From Siphonodentalium dalli (Eukaryota > Mollusca > Scaphopoda > Gadilida > Siphonodentaliidae): 64,000 bases of DNA. The notes below the pieces were generated by a model, which saw only the letters and a program-made list of their open reading frames with translations, was not told where the DNA came from and searched no databases. The position numbers were made by a program, and so were the translations under genes. The stretch covers positions 67,595,897 through 67,659,896 of the forward strand of contig CP136063.1 in the NCBI GenBank assembly GCA_032622095.1, written 5' to 3'. Position 1 is the first letter of the stretch. The number at the start of each line of letters is the position of its first letter. Below are positions 1 to 10,596 of the stretch, piece by piece.

Positions 1-812
1 GGCTGAGGTGAATATTGACATCCAAGGGCTGACAATTCCTCGTGTCAACCAAGAAACAATGCGATAACTGTTTTATTATATGAAACGCGATTTGATTGGA
101 CAAGACGTTATGACAATGAACGTCGCCTGGAAAATCCTATCTATTTTCAGGTCTGATAATAACTTATGTTAACCCCAGAAGTATCTGATGTCACTCAGAA
201 CTGTTATTAACCTCTTTTTTGATTAATGAGGTGAACATCGTTAGATATCTCGATTTTTTCATTACGTTTTAACATAGGAATTGGGAAAGAAACTTATGAT
301 CATACAATAAACTGATATAGCGCTCGCTTTTCCTTGCCACTCAAGAGTTTGGTACAAAACAATTCACTGTGAATCACTCTCCCAAACAAATTGCCAAAAA
401 TCTGAACTGATTCAAACCAGCTTTGCCATCACTGGACATCTTATGTTGTCCTAATGAACTTTACCAATCTAGTTCATCTTCAATTTTGACTGTCAAACCA
501 CCCAAAGAGAAAAAATCATGTGACTTCGGGCAGTGGTTGCACAAAAGCACAGAATCAGCAATGGACCAACGCGATGAAAAGAAAATCGACTACTTCACAA
601 CAAAATTCTTATCATAAATAATAGATCAATTTTGTTTATTAGCTTGATGAAAACCAGTTGCAACATCATGACATGTTTCATACATCAAAACGTCGGGCCA
701 GAATCCCGAGAAGACTGAATATGTCATGTCGTCTCTTGGCAACTGATATTGCCTCACTAGACCAGACCTATAAGCACAGAGTATAGCATGAAGACAAGCT
801 TCAATTACTATA
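1..812. other. Non-coding stretch, no recognised feature
   Basis: I see no repeat family, RNA gene or convincing exon. A 64-codon open frame at 423-617 has no recognisable domain and is no longer than chance frames elsewhere in the window. Confidence 0.5.
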
Positions 813-813
813 A

Positions 814-895
814 CATATACGGTCTACCGGAACCGTGTCCACCTAACCTTCCATCATATACGGTCTACCGGAACCGTGTCCACCTAACCTTCCAT
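814..895. repeat. 41-bp tandem duplication, two identical copies
   Basis: The 41-bp unit beginning CATATACGGTCTACCGGAAC occurs at 814-854 and again, identically, at 855-895. Identity of the copies implies a recent slippage or duplication. The unit has several CG dinucleotides in AT-rich surroundings. No other copy was seen in the window. Confidence 0.95.
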
Positions 896-1049
896 CATTT
901 CTTGTCAGGTTTCTACTTATAAATAGAACTTAGGTCTGAGGGTGACATCCTTAATTATCGGCTTTTAAAATTGCAGCTTCATATATGGTATAATTACATA
1001 CAGTATATACAGTACTATACGACAGGCCTTTATTATCAAAGGCCGATTT

Positions 1050-1500
1050 CAAAACCACAGGCTATAATTATAGACATAACAAGAGGTGTGCACTCGAGTG
1101 CTAGCATACCCCCACCATGGCAAATTCAACCCGCATTATCCATAAACCCAACAAAAAAGATTTTTAACTTTAAAGAAAAATTCGGACTAATAATACCGAT
1201 ATGGTGTCACAAGAAGCTTGTACAGAAAAAATTATTCAAATTGGTTCATATTTGTTAAAGTTATTAAGTCGGACAGAATTTTCTAAGTCAAAATAAGTCG
1301 AAAATGAGGCGTAACTTTAAAAAAAAAAGTCTGACCGAACCGCAATTAGCATCATGCGGAGAGGCAGTCCTAAGGAAATTGCATACACAAAATTATTGAA
1401 ATCGGTTCATAGTTGTTCGAGTTATGAGGTCGGACAGATGGAAGCCGTGACACACGGAGGGAGAAAGCGTGACGGACGGACGCAGTCAATCCAGTATACC
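1050..1500 (+). repeat. Pearl-like element fragment
   Basis: Two degenerate copies of a core are visible, each with a 'GTAACTTTAAA..' or 'TTTAAAGAAAAATTCGG' start, then 'AAATTGGTTCATATTTGTT' or 'AAATCGGTTCATAGTTGTT', then 'GTCGGACAGA'. A GACGGACGGACGC microsatellite follows at about 1471-1483. The layout (cores ending in 'guided' phrases, then an ACGG-type microsatellite) matches the pearl elements known from bivalves and the array at 4.1-6.9 kb. The match to pearl is architectural, from memory of the family, and not a sequence alignment. Confidence 0.6.
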
Positions 1501-1719
1501 CCCCATTTACTTCGAAAGTGGAGGTATAATTATCAAAGTCTAACAGCCAACAAAATTAATCGAGCAATCGCATCATCACCACGTGTTAGGCCTAACTAGG
1601 CATATACATGTATAGATTTGTGACAACTAGGCATACACATGTATAGTATTGTGACTATTTACACAATCCTTCGCAAAATCATTCCCTTTAAAATGATGCC
1701 ACTATGTCTAGCATAGTAT

Positions 1720-2145
1720 CATATTATAGTCTGTTATGACTGATGGCCAAATAGTATGCCATTTGCAGAATGAGGTCCCCAGAAGGTGAATTTAGTTATG
1801 CTACCCTGCACAGTGAACTAGCATCACCAAAATCACCATCTAGGGACCTCATTCTGTCTAGGCCTCACCTATATAGTCTCAAAATTACATTGTTTTTAGT
1901 TACTTCTGTTCAGTTTCTACACATGTATCCCCTAAATTGCAGAAGATGCAAAATGCATAATAGAAGTGACTGATGGGTGAACATACACCAACTTCAACTG
2001 GAGAACTTCAATCTGATCCTAATTCTCCCATAGAAGTTGAGGCCTAAGCAGAATAAGACCACCGTACGGGATAGCGTCACTAAATTGACCCTCTGGGGAC
2101 CTCATTCTGCAAATGACAGACACAATATCTGAAGGCTTGACAAAG
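1720..2145. mobile_element. hAT-A palindromic element, full length
   Basis: This family has two inverted modules built from GCAGAATGAGGTCCCCAGAG and its complement, one at about 1767-1862 and one at about 2058-2118. A middle segment with 'CTTCTGCAAATTAGGGGATA'-type sequence on the opposite strand joins them. The right terminus AAATGACAGACACAATATC..GGCTTG is clear, but the left terminus is eroded (GGCCAAATAGTATGCC). Copies at 50333 and 55433 have perfect 8-bp target duplications, which is why the family is called hAT. It has no coding capacity. Confidence 0.8.
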
Positions 2146-2569
2146 TTAGAAGTTTTTCAATCTATAAAAGATCCCTAATGTACGTACATGATGATGATGA
2201 AGATCCCCAGACAGTTTGGGAGGTTTCGTTACTAGAAGCCCAGGGTTTTTGTATAAAGACAGTGAGAGGACAGCAGGTGTCTGATGGAGAAATCTATAAT
2301 TGCTAAATTAGAGTGATGAGATGTAGAGGAAAAGGCATCAGTTTCCGATTTCTATCTCGGATAAAACTAATTAGGCTGTTATTAGTTGTGATTTACAGTA
2401 TGTAAAGAGTGCGTGATAAGAAAAACACTCAACACGGTGGCAATTTTTTCTGGGAGATAAAATTCACAGCAAGCCTGTAAATTGTGTGTCTGTCAACCAA
2501 CACTCAGGTATCATAGGAAAGACTCCCAATTTAATATTCTGACAAGTTAATAAAGCCTTGTGTGTGTTC
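2146..2569. other. Non-coding stretch
   Basis: The sequence looks single-copy. There is a short ATGATGATGATG-like run near 2188-2202. No exon signals were convincing. Confidence 0.5.
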
Positions 2570-2701
2570 TCAAGCCTTAAAATAGTGTGCCTGCCATTTG
2601 CAGAATGAGGTCCCCAGAGGGTGAATTTAGTGATGCTATCACACACAGCAAGCTAGCATCACCAAATTCACCCTCTGGGGACCTCATTATGCTTAGGCCT
2701 G
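2570..2701. mobile_element. hAT-A, single palindromic module
   Basis: It starts CAAGCCTTAAAATAGTGTGCC, then runs through the GCAGAATGAGGTCCCCAGAG arm, a short centre and the complementary arm, ending at 'CTTAGGCCT'. The second half of a full hAT-A copy is missing. Confidence 0.85.
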
Positions 2702-2884
2702 AATGAGCAGACAGATTGTAAATTTGGTGATTAGTGAGCGCTATGGTGTAATTGACAAACTATTAAAAATTATGGTCCTCATTGGGGGGGGGGGGGGGGG
2801 GGGGTGAGACACCCCGAACCCCTCTTTTCGCTATGTCCCTGAGTGATGGGGATTAGCGAGCGCTATGGTGTAATCATCAAAGTG
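2702..2884. repeat. Direct repeats around a G homopolymer
   Basis: The phrase GAGCGCTATGGTGTAAT occurs at about 2737-2753 and again at about 2859-2875. Between them is a run of about 18 G at 2786-2803, followed by a C-rich segment. This could be a local duplication or the remains of an insertion with G-rich ends. Confidence 0.6.
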
Positions 2885-2885
2885 G

Positions 2886-3672
2886 TTGCATTTGTATCCA
2901 AACCTCCCTATATATGACCATGAATCACCGCGACACACCATGAATCACTGTGACACACAATGGACCCCAACCAGTAATCACCACAAATCTCCCTATATAT
3001 ATGACCACGAATCACCATGAATCACATCGACACACCATGGGCCACCAGTAATCACCACAAATCTCCCTATATATACGACCACGAATCACCACGACACACC
3101 ATGAATCACAGCGACACACCATGGGCCACCAGTAATCACCACAAATCTCCCTATATATACGACAACGAATCACCACGACACACCATGAATCACAGCGACA
3201 CACCATGGGCCACCAGTAATCACCACAAATCTCCCTATATATACGACCACGAATAACCACGACACACCATGAATCACAGCGACACACCATGGGCCACCAG
3301 TAATCACCACAAATCTCCCTATATATACGACCACGAATCACCACGACACACCATGAATCACAGCGACACACCATGGGCCACCAGTAATCACCACAAACCT
3401 CCCTATATTTACGATCACGAATCATGACACACCATGAATCACCGCAATACACCATGGGCCACCAGTAATCACCACAAACCTCCCTATATATATGACCACG
3501 AATCACCATGAATCCCCGCGATACACCATGGGCCACCAGTAATCACCACAAACCTCCCTATATATATGACCACGAATCACCACGACACACCATGAATCAC
3601 CGCGACACACCATGGGCCACCAGTAATCACCACAAACCTCCCTATATATAACCATGAATCACTGCGATACAT
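2886..3672. repeat. 84-bp minisatellite array
   Basis: About nine tandem units carry the phrases GGGCCACCAGTAATCACCAC, CTCCCTATATATA, ACGAATCACCACGACACACC and ATGAATCAC. The middle units are exactly 84 bp; the outer ones vary by small deletions. Because 84 is a multiple of three and the unit lacks stops in some frames, long frames exist on both strands: minus 3012-3536 (174 codons, repeating IYREICGDYWWPMVCRCDSW) and plus 3017-3256. I read these as by-products of the repeat, not genes. Confidence 0.95.
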
Positions 3673-4104
3673 CCGTAACACCACCATAAACAGATACATA
3701 TTAGGGTGCTGATCAAGTATAGACAATAAAATTAGAGTTCTATTTAATAAAACTACTCGAGGCATCAATTATTCAAAAACTGATATTTATATGTGTTGAA
3801 TATTTTAAACTTTAAAGTTTAGCTTAAGCAGCCTGGTTGAATATCTACCATATGTTGGATCATTCCCATCCTCAAGCTATTGGTGTCAAGGAGACATTCA
3901 ATGTTATTTTGATATTTTGCATGCGAAGAGGTAGACTGCTTGAGACCTCGTGGTAGATACATTCACACCAGGTATTCAACTTTTTGGATCTAAACTTTGA
4001 CAATTTAGCCAAACACATTATTTTAATATCAGTGATGATTGACGTCACATAATTTCTTACTGTATGAGGACAGGATATATATAGTATAAATTATTAATTA
4101 AAGA
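3673..4104. repeat. Non-coding stretch with a weak foldback
   Basis: An inverted pair is visible: CCTGGTTGAATATCTACCAT at 3831-3850 against TGGTAGATAC..CACACCAGG at about 3950-3971. The arms are roughly 75% complementary with a spacer of about 100 bp. It may be an old MITE. No target duplication was found. Confidence 0.45.
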
Positions 4105-6960
4105 CTTTAAACAAGGGGTACGCATCATAAGATGCTTTTGTCGAGTTTTTTGGCAGTCCAACCAAACTTCTGCCAATAAGGTGCACAACTTCGGGGAAAA
4201 AAGTCGGATGGTGGTATATTATTGCAATAGACCTATATACCAAATATCAATTGAATCTGTTAATATTTCATTGAGTTATCGCACTAACAGTGATAAAATT
4301 GTTATTAAAATAGACAAATTAAGACCCATAACTCCGGAAAAAAAATTCGAACAAACCAAGTTTTCGAACTCGTCCGAGATATTGTTGCAAGAGACTCATA
4401 TACCAAATATTGTTTAAATCGGTTAATATTTCATCGAGTTATCGCGCTAATGGTGATAAAATTGCTAAAAAATAGACAAACTAAGACCCATAACTCCGCG
4501 AAAAACATTTGGACAAACCTGGTTTTCGAACTCGTCCGAGATATTGTTGCAGAACACTCATACAGCAAATATTGTTGAGATCGGTTAATATTTCATCGAG
4601 TTATCGCGCTAACGGTGATAACATTGCTAAAAATAGACAAACTAAGACCCATAACTAGGGGTGCCACGATTAATCGTATAATCGATGAACCGTTTATAAA
4701 GCCGATAATCGATTACCATTTCCATCGTCGATTAATCTGTGTTATTTATTTCGGACGTCAGAAAATGTCTGGTATTATTGAATACCGTGTTTGTTTTACA
4801 CAGTTTAATATAAACCAGTGTGTTAACATCCTTTGATTGCGTATCAAAGAGATTCCAATAACATGAGTACTACTAATATATGTTGCAAACAGTCGGCAGT
4901 TCATTTGATGATTTGACATTGTTTCTCGTCGGGTCGTTGTATATTCTACAAATTGGCGGCACTGCAGATTTGAACACAATGCGAAATAGTTGTATATTTA
5001 TACTTGAAATGTGGCACTATGTCTTTGAGATGTGCCGGCTGTCACCGTGTTCAATGAACTGAATGCACTCGCCCTTGAATATGGAAGTTGATTGACATTC
5101 TCTCTAAAACCAGGGAACCAATATATATGGCATTTTAATCAGCGGGTTTCTCCGCAATGTAATTGCGAGTGTACTTTGTTTGCATAAGTACAAGTGTATA
5201 CTTAGAAGTTACTAGTAAAGGCTATCGCATATCGTGTGGTGTATTATCAAATACTTAGCTTGTTCTGAGTCCTGCAATTTGCGGGTGGGGTCACACATTT
5301 GTGATTGTTAACCACGCTCTGGAAGTTTGATGAAACTTATAGTTTCTGTAACATTTGATTCCTTTTTTTAGGAACCGCCGGCCGTCCATCGTTCATTCCT
5401 ACTTTTATATTGTTTGTATATTTGGCTATTCACAAAACTGAAATTAATCGCTACGTTCGTTCTAATGAACTCACAAATATTATAACCATTACATCGCCGA
5501 GAACTGTGCTGGTATTCAATACATTGTGCTCATTAGTCATTAACAGTGGTTTATGAAGCACTTTATTAACGTAAAAAATACATCAGCCGATGCCTCAACC
5601 AACCAGCGACAGTGCAGTTATTGAGTTAACCAGCACCCAGCCAATAGGCCATATTACGAAATACTTCCACTAATGTTATTAATATTAGGTACGATTAATC
5701 GATTATAGTCGATTATTGACGACCGATTATCGATTATCAAAATCAATAATCGTGGCACCTCTACCCATAACTCCGCGAAAAACATTTGGACAAACCTGGT
5801 TTTCGAACTCGTCCAAGATATTGTTGCAGGAGACTCATATACCAAATATTGTTGTAATCAGTTAATATTTCATCGAGTTATCGCGCTATCGGTGACAAAA
5901 TTGCTAAAAATAGACAAACTAAGGCCCATAACTCCGCGAAAAAAATTTGGACAAACCTGGTTTTCGAACTCGTCCGAGATATTGTTGCAGGAGACTGATA
6001 TACCAAATATTGTTGAAATCGGTTAATATTTCATCGACTTATCGCGCTATCAGTGACAAAATTGCTAAAAATAGACAAACTAAGGTCCATAACTCCGCGA
6101 AAAAAATTTGGACAAACCTGGTTTTCGAACTCGTCCGAGATATTGTTGCAGGAGACTCATATACCAAATATTGTTGAAATCGGTTAATATTTCATCGAGT
6201 TATCGCGCTATCGGTGATAAAATTGCTAAAAATAGACAAACTAAGGCCCATAACTCCGCGAAAAAAATTTGGACAAACCTGGTTTTCGAACTCGTCTGAG
6301 ATATTGTTGCAGGAGACTCATATACCAAATATTGTTGAAATCGGTTAATATTTCATCGAGTTATCGCGCTATCGGTGATAAAATTGCTAAAAATAGACAA
6401 ACTAAGGCCCATAACTCCGCGAAAAAATTTGGACAAACCTGGTTTTCGAACTCGTCCGAGATATTGTTGCAGGAGACTCATATACTAAATATTGTTGAAA
6501 TCGGTTAATATTTCATCGAGTTATCGCGCTATCGGTGATAAAATTGCTAAAAATAGACAAACTAAGGCCCATAACTCCGCGAAAATAATTCGGACAAACC
6601 TGGTTTTCGAACTCATACGGGATATTGTTGCAAGAGTCTAATATACCAAATATTGTTGAAATTGGTTAATATTTGCGTGAGTTATCGCGTTATCGGTGAA
6701 AAACTTAACGAAAAAACCATCTAAGATGGATAACTCTTGTAAAAAAGTTCGGACGTGACCCATTTTCTACAGGCAGTAAATAGTCATTGGGAGTAACTGC
6801 CATACCAAAATTTTTTTGAATCCGTTCACAAATGTCAAAGTTATAAGGCATTCTTTAGGTCCGCCCGCCCGCCGCCCCGCCCGCCAACCGTCCCTCGCCA
6901 AACCATAAGTCGAGTATTTGAAAAACTCGACTAAAAACCCGATAAAGATTGATAAAGTTT
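4105..6960 (+). mobile_element. Pearl-like element with 161-bp core array
   Basis: About nine to ten tandem cores have a period of 161 bp. The phrase 'CCCATAACTCCGCG' recurs at 4327, 4488, 5764, 5927, 6088, 6249, 6410 and 6570, and each core contains GACAAACCTGGTTTTCGAAC and GAGTTATCGCGCTATCGGTG. The array starts after TGTCGAGTTTTTTGG (4140) and ends with a degenerate core, a CCCGCCCGCC tract (6867-6890) and a hairpin of GTCGAGTATTTG/AAAAACTCGAC (6909-6931). Terminal GTCGAGTTTTT motifs in inverted order at both ends suggest one element of about 1.7 kb, interrupted by hAT-1 (4656-5763). Pearl elements and Helitron-like relatives in molluscs have this design; the assignment is inference. Confidence 0.8.
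4656..5763. mobile_element. hAT-1, 1108-bp non-autonomous hAT
   Basis: The ends are TAGGGGTGCCACGATTAATC and, on the complement of the right end, TAGAGGTGCCACGATTATTG. An exact 8-bp duplication CCCATAAC flanks it (4648-4655 and 5764-5771), and this octamer is part of the host 161-bp core, so removing element plus one copy restores a normal core. Eight-bp duplications and TAGNGGTG-type ends are hAT hallmarks. No frame inside is longer than 73 codons and none looks like a transposase. Confidence 0.95.
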
Positions 6961-7321
6961 TTGATTGTATAAACAACAGGGAAATAAATATGTAGGTTAC
7001 TTCAGTAAAATAAGCTACATAAGAGTTAAAGGGGTATGTCAACATGACCAACATTCACAGATTTCTGCATCCAGTAGAATGGTACTATAGTAGGGCACTG
7101 TGTAAAATGTCTGTGTTCATGATTGAGCTACTGATTAAAGGGGCAGCACCTATGTTTTTATATTATGGCATATATCCACATGTACATAAAATAAAAAATG
7201 TATCGATCCCTATTTTTTTTTTAAAAGAATTCGCTGTAAAACCAATTACCTATCGAATATTCTGCTGTCCATGTCATAATAATAATTCTTATATACAGCA
7301 ATGCCCTAAATAATCGACTCC
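6961..7321. other. Non-coding stretch
   Basis: No repeat is recognised. Frames at 6767-7054 (-) and 7044-7313 (+) have no visible domain. Confidence 0.5.
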
Positions 7322-7325
7322 TTAA

Positions 7326-7716
7326 CCCTTTACCCAACAAACCGGCCAAAACCGGCCAAATAAAGCTTCAACAGCCTAAAATATCTTCGGTCGGTCTCAA
7401 TAGAACCATACAAATATGGATATCATTGGAACCGGCTCCTTGACCACATTGTGATAGTTACAGTTATGCCCTGTGCCAATGCATTCTCTTATATATGCGA
7501 GTCGACCATAGGTCACCTCGCATATATAAGAGAATGCATTGGCCTAAAAAAATCTTTTTTTAACACTTTTTACCATTTTTTCTTACATTCTTTAACAATT
7601 TTATAATTTTTAATGTGTTAAGCCAATGCATTCTCTTATATATGCGAGGCGACCTATGGTCGACTCGCATATATAAGAGAATGCATTGGCACAGGGCCCT
7701 TCTGTTGGGTAAAGGG
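7326..7716 (-). mobile_element. T1 TTAA element, reverse orientation
   Basis: TTAA flanks both ends (7322-7325, 7717-7720). The inverted ends are CCCTTTACCCAAC. Two hairpin cassettes lie at about 7475-7543 and 7622-7690, separated by an AT-rich spacer. The unique arm contains 'AACCGGCCAAAACCGGCC' and 'GATATCCATATTTGTATGG' (other strand). TTAA duplication with CCCTTT ends is diagnostic of the piggyBac superfamily. It is non-coding, so it must be moved in trans. Confidence 0.92.
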
Positions 7717-7720
7717 TTAA

Positions 7721-8868
7721 GAAGAAAACCCACAGGTTGTCTGGAGAAACTTCGGCTTCTCGTTTTCTTCTAAAACTCTCAATTTCCTGAACCCACAAGT
7801 TAGGAGTTTGGGATGATACCCGGGAAGATTTGAAAGGTCTCTCAGCCCTCTCCTACAACCCACTTTGTATGATGTAATTCCGCTGAAGAGCGTATGTAGG
7901 GTGTGTGAGTTTGTAAGTAGATTACTATCTGCCCATGCACAATAAGTGTTTGCCTACTGTGCAAGGGGAGGATGCCACCACAGCAAGAAGCGAAGCCCCC
8001 CACCCCCCATTCCGCACCTGGACCGGCGATGAAGACTTACCTTGTTTTCTTTTGCGAGTTTTGTGGGTGTCGTTATCCGTATTATTTTGAGAGATAAATA
8101 GTTCTAATCTAGTGTCCTGTTTTGTGCTTGCATGGACCCCAGTTGCCTTAGTCTGTTGTATTGATTGCTTGTACTATGGGCTTCTGAAACCCACCTTTTG
8201 GCTATGGCCTTTTATAGCCAGCCACGCCAACTGTAGGTGGTCATCATATTGTTGATACCACTCGGCATGAACAGACAGATCTTTTAGTTATTTCCCCCTC
8301 CTTTTATGTAATCATAAGTTGCCTGGGTATTACAACAGTATACAAGAGTGACGAGGGGCGATCAATGCTCATTTTGCTGAAGGGTACTGTTGTCGAGTGC
8401 TCTCGCCTCTCTGGAATACCTCATTATTGGGGTTCGTGAAATAACTAATAATGTCAATTCCAATACACCCACAGATATTCCGCATGACCTATTTCACATT
8501 GTACCAAGAACAGGTACTTCTGCAATCTCATAAATATGCATCACAGCATTGCAAGTGCATGTTGGCATGCAATGCTTACATGCATGAATAATTAAAAGAA
8601 TTGAAATGTCTCTGATGAACTAATTGAAGATATGCTTCACAGGCCAATAACAGGAGGATTTACAGGACTTTATCCAATGAAAGAAATTAGCAATTAACTA
8701 ATATTACCAATCAGAACTCACTATTAGCAGCACCAAGATAAAGGGGTCTAATCGAAACGATTAACGTAGCATGATGTGACATAATTCGGGGGAATACAGC
8801 AAGCCTTCCGAGAAATGAAAAGTCAGTGGGAATACAATAGACTCCGAATCCTTATGAATCTGAATGTA
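7721..8868. other. Non-coding stretch with a possible minus-strand splice donor
   Basis: This is single-copy by eye. On the minus strand, AAACAAG|GTAAGTCTTC occurs with the exon side ending at 8043. An open frame upstream reads ..THKTRKRKQ and reaches back to an AACAG at about 8119. The acceptor lacks a pyrimidine tract, so an exon is doubtful. Confidence 0.4.
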
Positions 8869-8872
8869 TGTT

Positions 8873-9060
8873 TACAATCAATCAATCATGTTTATTTGTA
8901 CGTTACACCATATATGGTCAAATGTACATGAACACAGAATAACAAGACAAAATGGACGGATTACATGAAACAAAGTTAAGTACAATGTAACAACAATGAT
9001 ATATGGCGGTATATGATTATATATATGACAATATACATATGTTATACCGGTATATGCCTA
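8873..9060 (-). repeat. Possible 3' end of a retroposon
   Basis: The segment starts with an ATCAATCAATC run and contains ATGGTCAAATGTA. The latter, with a similar preceding phrase, also occurs at about 57790-57801 after 'AACAATCAATGAACTTTATT'. Tandem ATCA-type tails are common at the 3' ends of LINEs and SINEs. There is no coding remnant. Confidence 0.35.
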
Positions 9061-9659
9061 GCATAAGTTCAGATAATATATGTAGATGATTGGCAAACAT
9101 ACCATTCAGAGTTGATACTGGCAACACTGACATGGTCTCAAGTCGAAGAATCTTTGTTCCTTTTTAGTTGTACTCGATTTAAGAGTTCGTTACTCGGTTG
9201 CCAAACCCCTTTCTTTTTCAATCCACAAACTATTTACAAAGACTGGCATCAACTAATAAATATAATACCTGAGTTATATTTTCAATGCTATCAAGTTCCC
9301 TGTCAGAACTTCAAAAAGTTCCCATGTTTTGAAGTGGTTGAATATGGTCTCTACGGGGAATAGCCAGCGTATAGATTCATGGCATGATCTAACCAGGTAG
9401 ACGTTCAGTTTGCAGGGGTGACTTGCATCAAGTCAGGTATAACAAAACTCTGGGGAAATTAATTTCCCTGCACAAAGGCATCAATGATTGAGGCTTAAAC
9501 CGCCATAAATCCTAGAACAAAACTCACTGGGTACTACCCAGTGGGTAGTCTAGTTTTAGTGCACTCTGCATTCCTCACGGAAACATAACTCGGCCATTTT
9601 ATAATAAACCTTATTTAACCTTGACTGATTTCTGAAGTGAGAGTACCAACAACTTCACC
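9061..9659. other. Non-coding stretch
   Basis: No repeat is recognised. An 83-codon frame at 9112-9363 (+) has no recognisable domain. A small palindrome CTGGGTACTACCCAGTGGGTAGTC lies near 9527-9550. Confidence 0.45.
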
Positions 9660-9796
9660 CAGATAAGTCTGAGTTTAGTGTGCCTGTCATTTGCAGAATG
9701 AGGTCCCCAAAAGGTGAATTATGTGATGCTATCCCACATAATGGGCTAGCATCACTAACTTCACCTTCTGGGGACCTCATTCTGCTTAGGCCTCAT
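9660..9796. mobile_element. hAT-A, single palindromic module
   Basis: It begins AAGTCTGAGTTTAGTGTGCC, the second terminal subtype also seen at 22161 and 62577. It contains the GAATGAGGTCCCC / GGGGACCTCATTC arms and stops at CTTAGGCCTCA. The other module is absent. Confidence 0.85.
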
Positions 9797-10287
9797 ATTT
9801 TATGTGTCCGTCAATCAAGTGAGAAGGTGGTGGGGGGGGTAATTTTCTAACCAGACATATTTGGTGTGTTGTTTTATTGTCACTAGGCTATATTATCACA
9901 TCAGTTTTGTTGGTGAAGGATAGAAATCACAATGGCTTAATTTCAGTTGGAAATCAATGCATGCAGATACCAAGGTTAGCAATACGAATAGGTATTTTAA
10001 GATCCCAAATAATATAATAATAGCATTGGAGAACATTTCCAAACATCTCTATTTTTTGGCAAAAAGACAGATTGAAATAATTGCCATCATAACTATTATT
10101 GAATATTATTTGAATATTTGCTTGTTGAGTTGGCGGAATATTCTAATGTAAAATTTGACCGAATACCAAACACTTTTGAAGTTAAAGAAATATCTTCAGC
10201 AAATGTGTGAAACCTATGATATTATTGTGGAATTACTTTAAAGTATTGATTCCATATTTTCTTAACTGGTAAGCAGGATTGACCCCA
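9797..10287. other. Non-coding AT-rich stretch
   Basis: No repeat is recognised. The frame at 9957-10151 is A/T-rich with no domain. Confidence 0.5.
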
Positions 10288-10546
10288 CAATTTCTATACT
10301 ATATACTCATTGATGAGCAGTTATCGCTTAGAAAATTATCAGATAATAAGTTCGACAAACAACCATGAACTTATCATCTGAGCATTTTACCATCAATAAA
10401 TATGGATCATTCTGCTCCTGTGGTATCTATTTTTCTGTCTGTTGTCTGCTTTTATCGCCTGAACACCCCTCTAGATTAATAGTAGACCATTCCCATGTAT
10501 AATTTTATTACTGAGAGCAGGAGAATCCATTTAGTATAGAAAAGGT
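10288..10546 (-). mobile_element. T5 TTAA element, reverse orientation
   Basis: It contains the T5 landmarks in order on the minus strand: TTTCTATACTAT..ACTCATTGATGAG, CAGATAATAAGTTCGACAAA, CTGAGCATTTTACC, the polypyrimidine TTTTTCTGTCTGTTGTCTGC and CCATTTAGTATAGAAAAGG, with TTAA at 10547-10550. The other TTAA is not preserved. Confidence 0.8.
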
Positions 10547-10596
10547 TTAACAGGCATTCGGGATACATGGGGGGGAGATGAAACCCTCATCGCGGC

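Noticed and set aside
1770-1973. Recurring frames with MRSPEGEFSDA / DSVTKFTLWGPHSAND
   Set aside because: They are translations of the hAT-A palindromic module.
3012-3536. 174-codon minus-strand frame with repeated W, C and Y
   Set aside because: It coincides exactly with the 84-bp minisatellite, whose period is a multiple of three; there is no start or splice support.
2886-3672. CRISPR array or regulated repeat locus
   Set aside because: Units are contiguous with no unique spacers, and the genome is eukaryotic.
7610-7798. Recurring open frames reading ..CANAFSYICESTIGRLAYIRECIGLT.. or ..CILLYMRVDHRSPRIYKRMHW at many positions
   Set aside because: They are translations of the hairpin cassette of T1-T4 elements on both strands, not a protein family.
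8043-8119. Minus-strand internal exon with GTAAGT donor and an open frame
   Set aside because: The acceptor has no pyrimidine tract and a consensus donor is expected by chance about once in this window.
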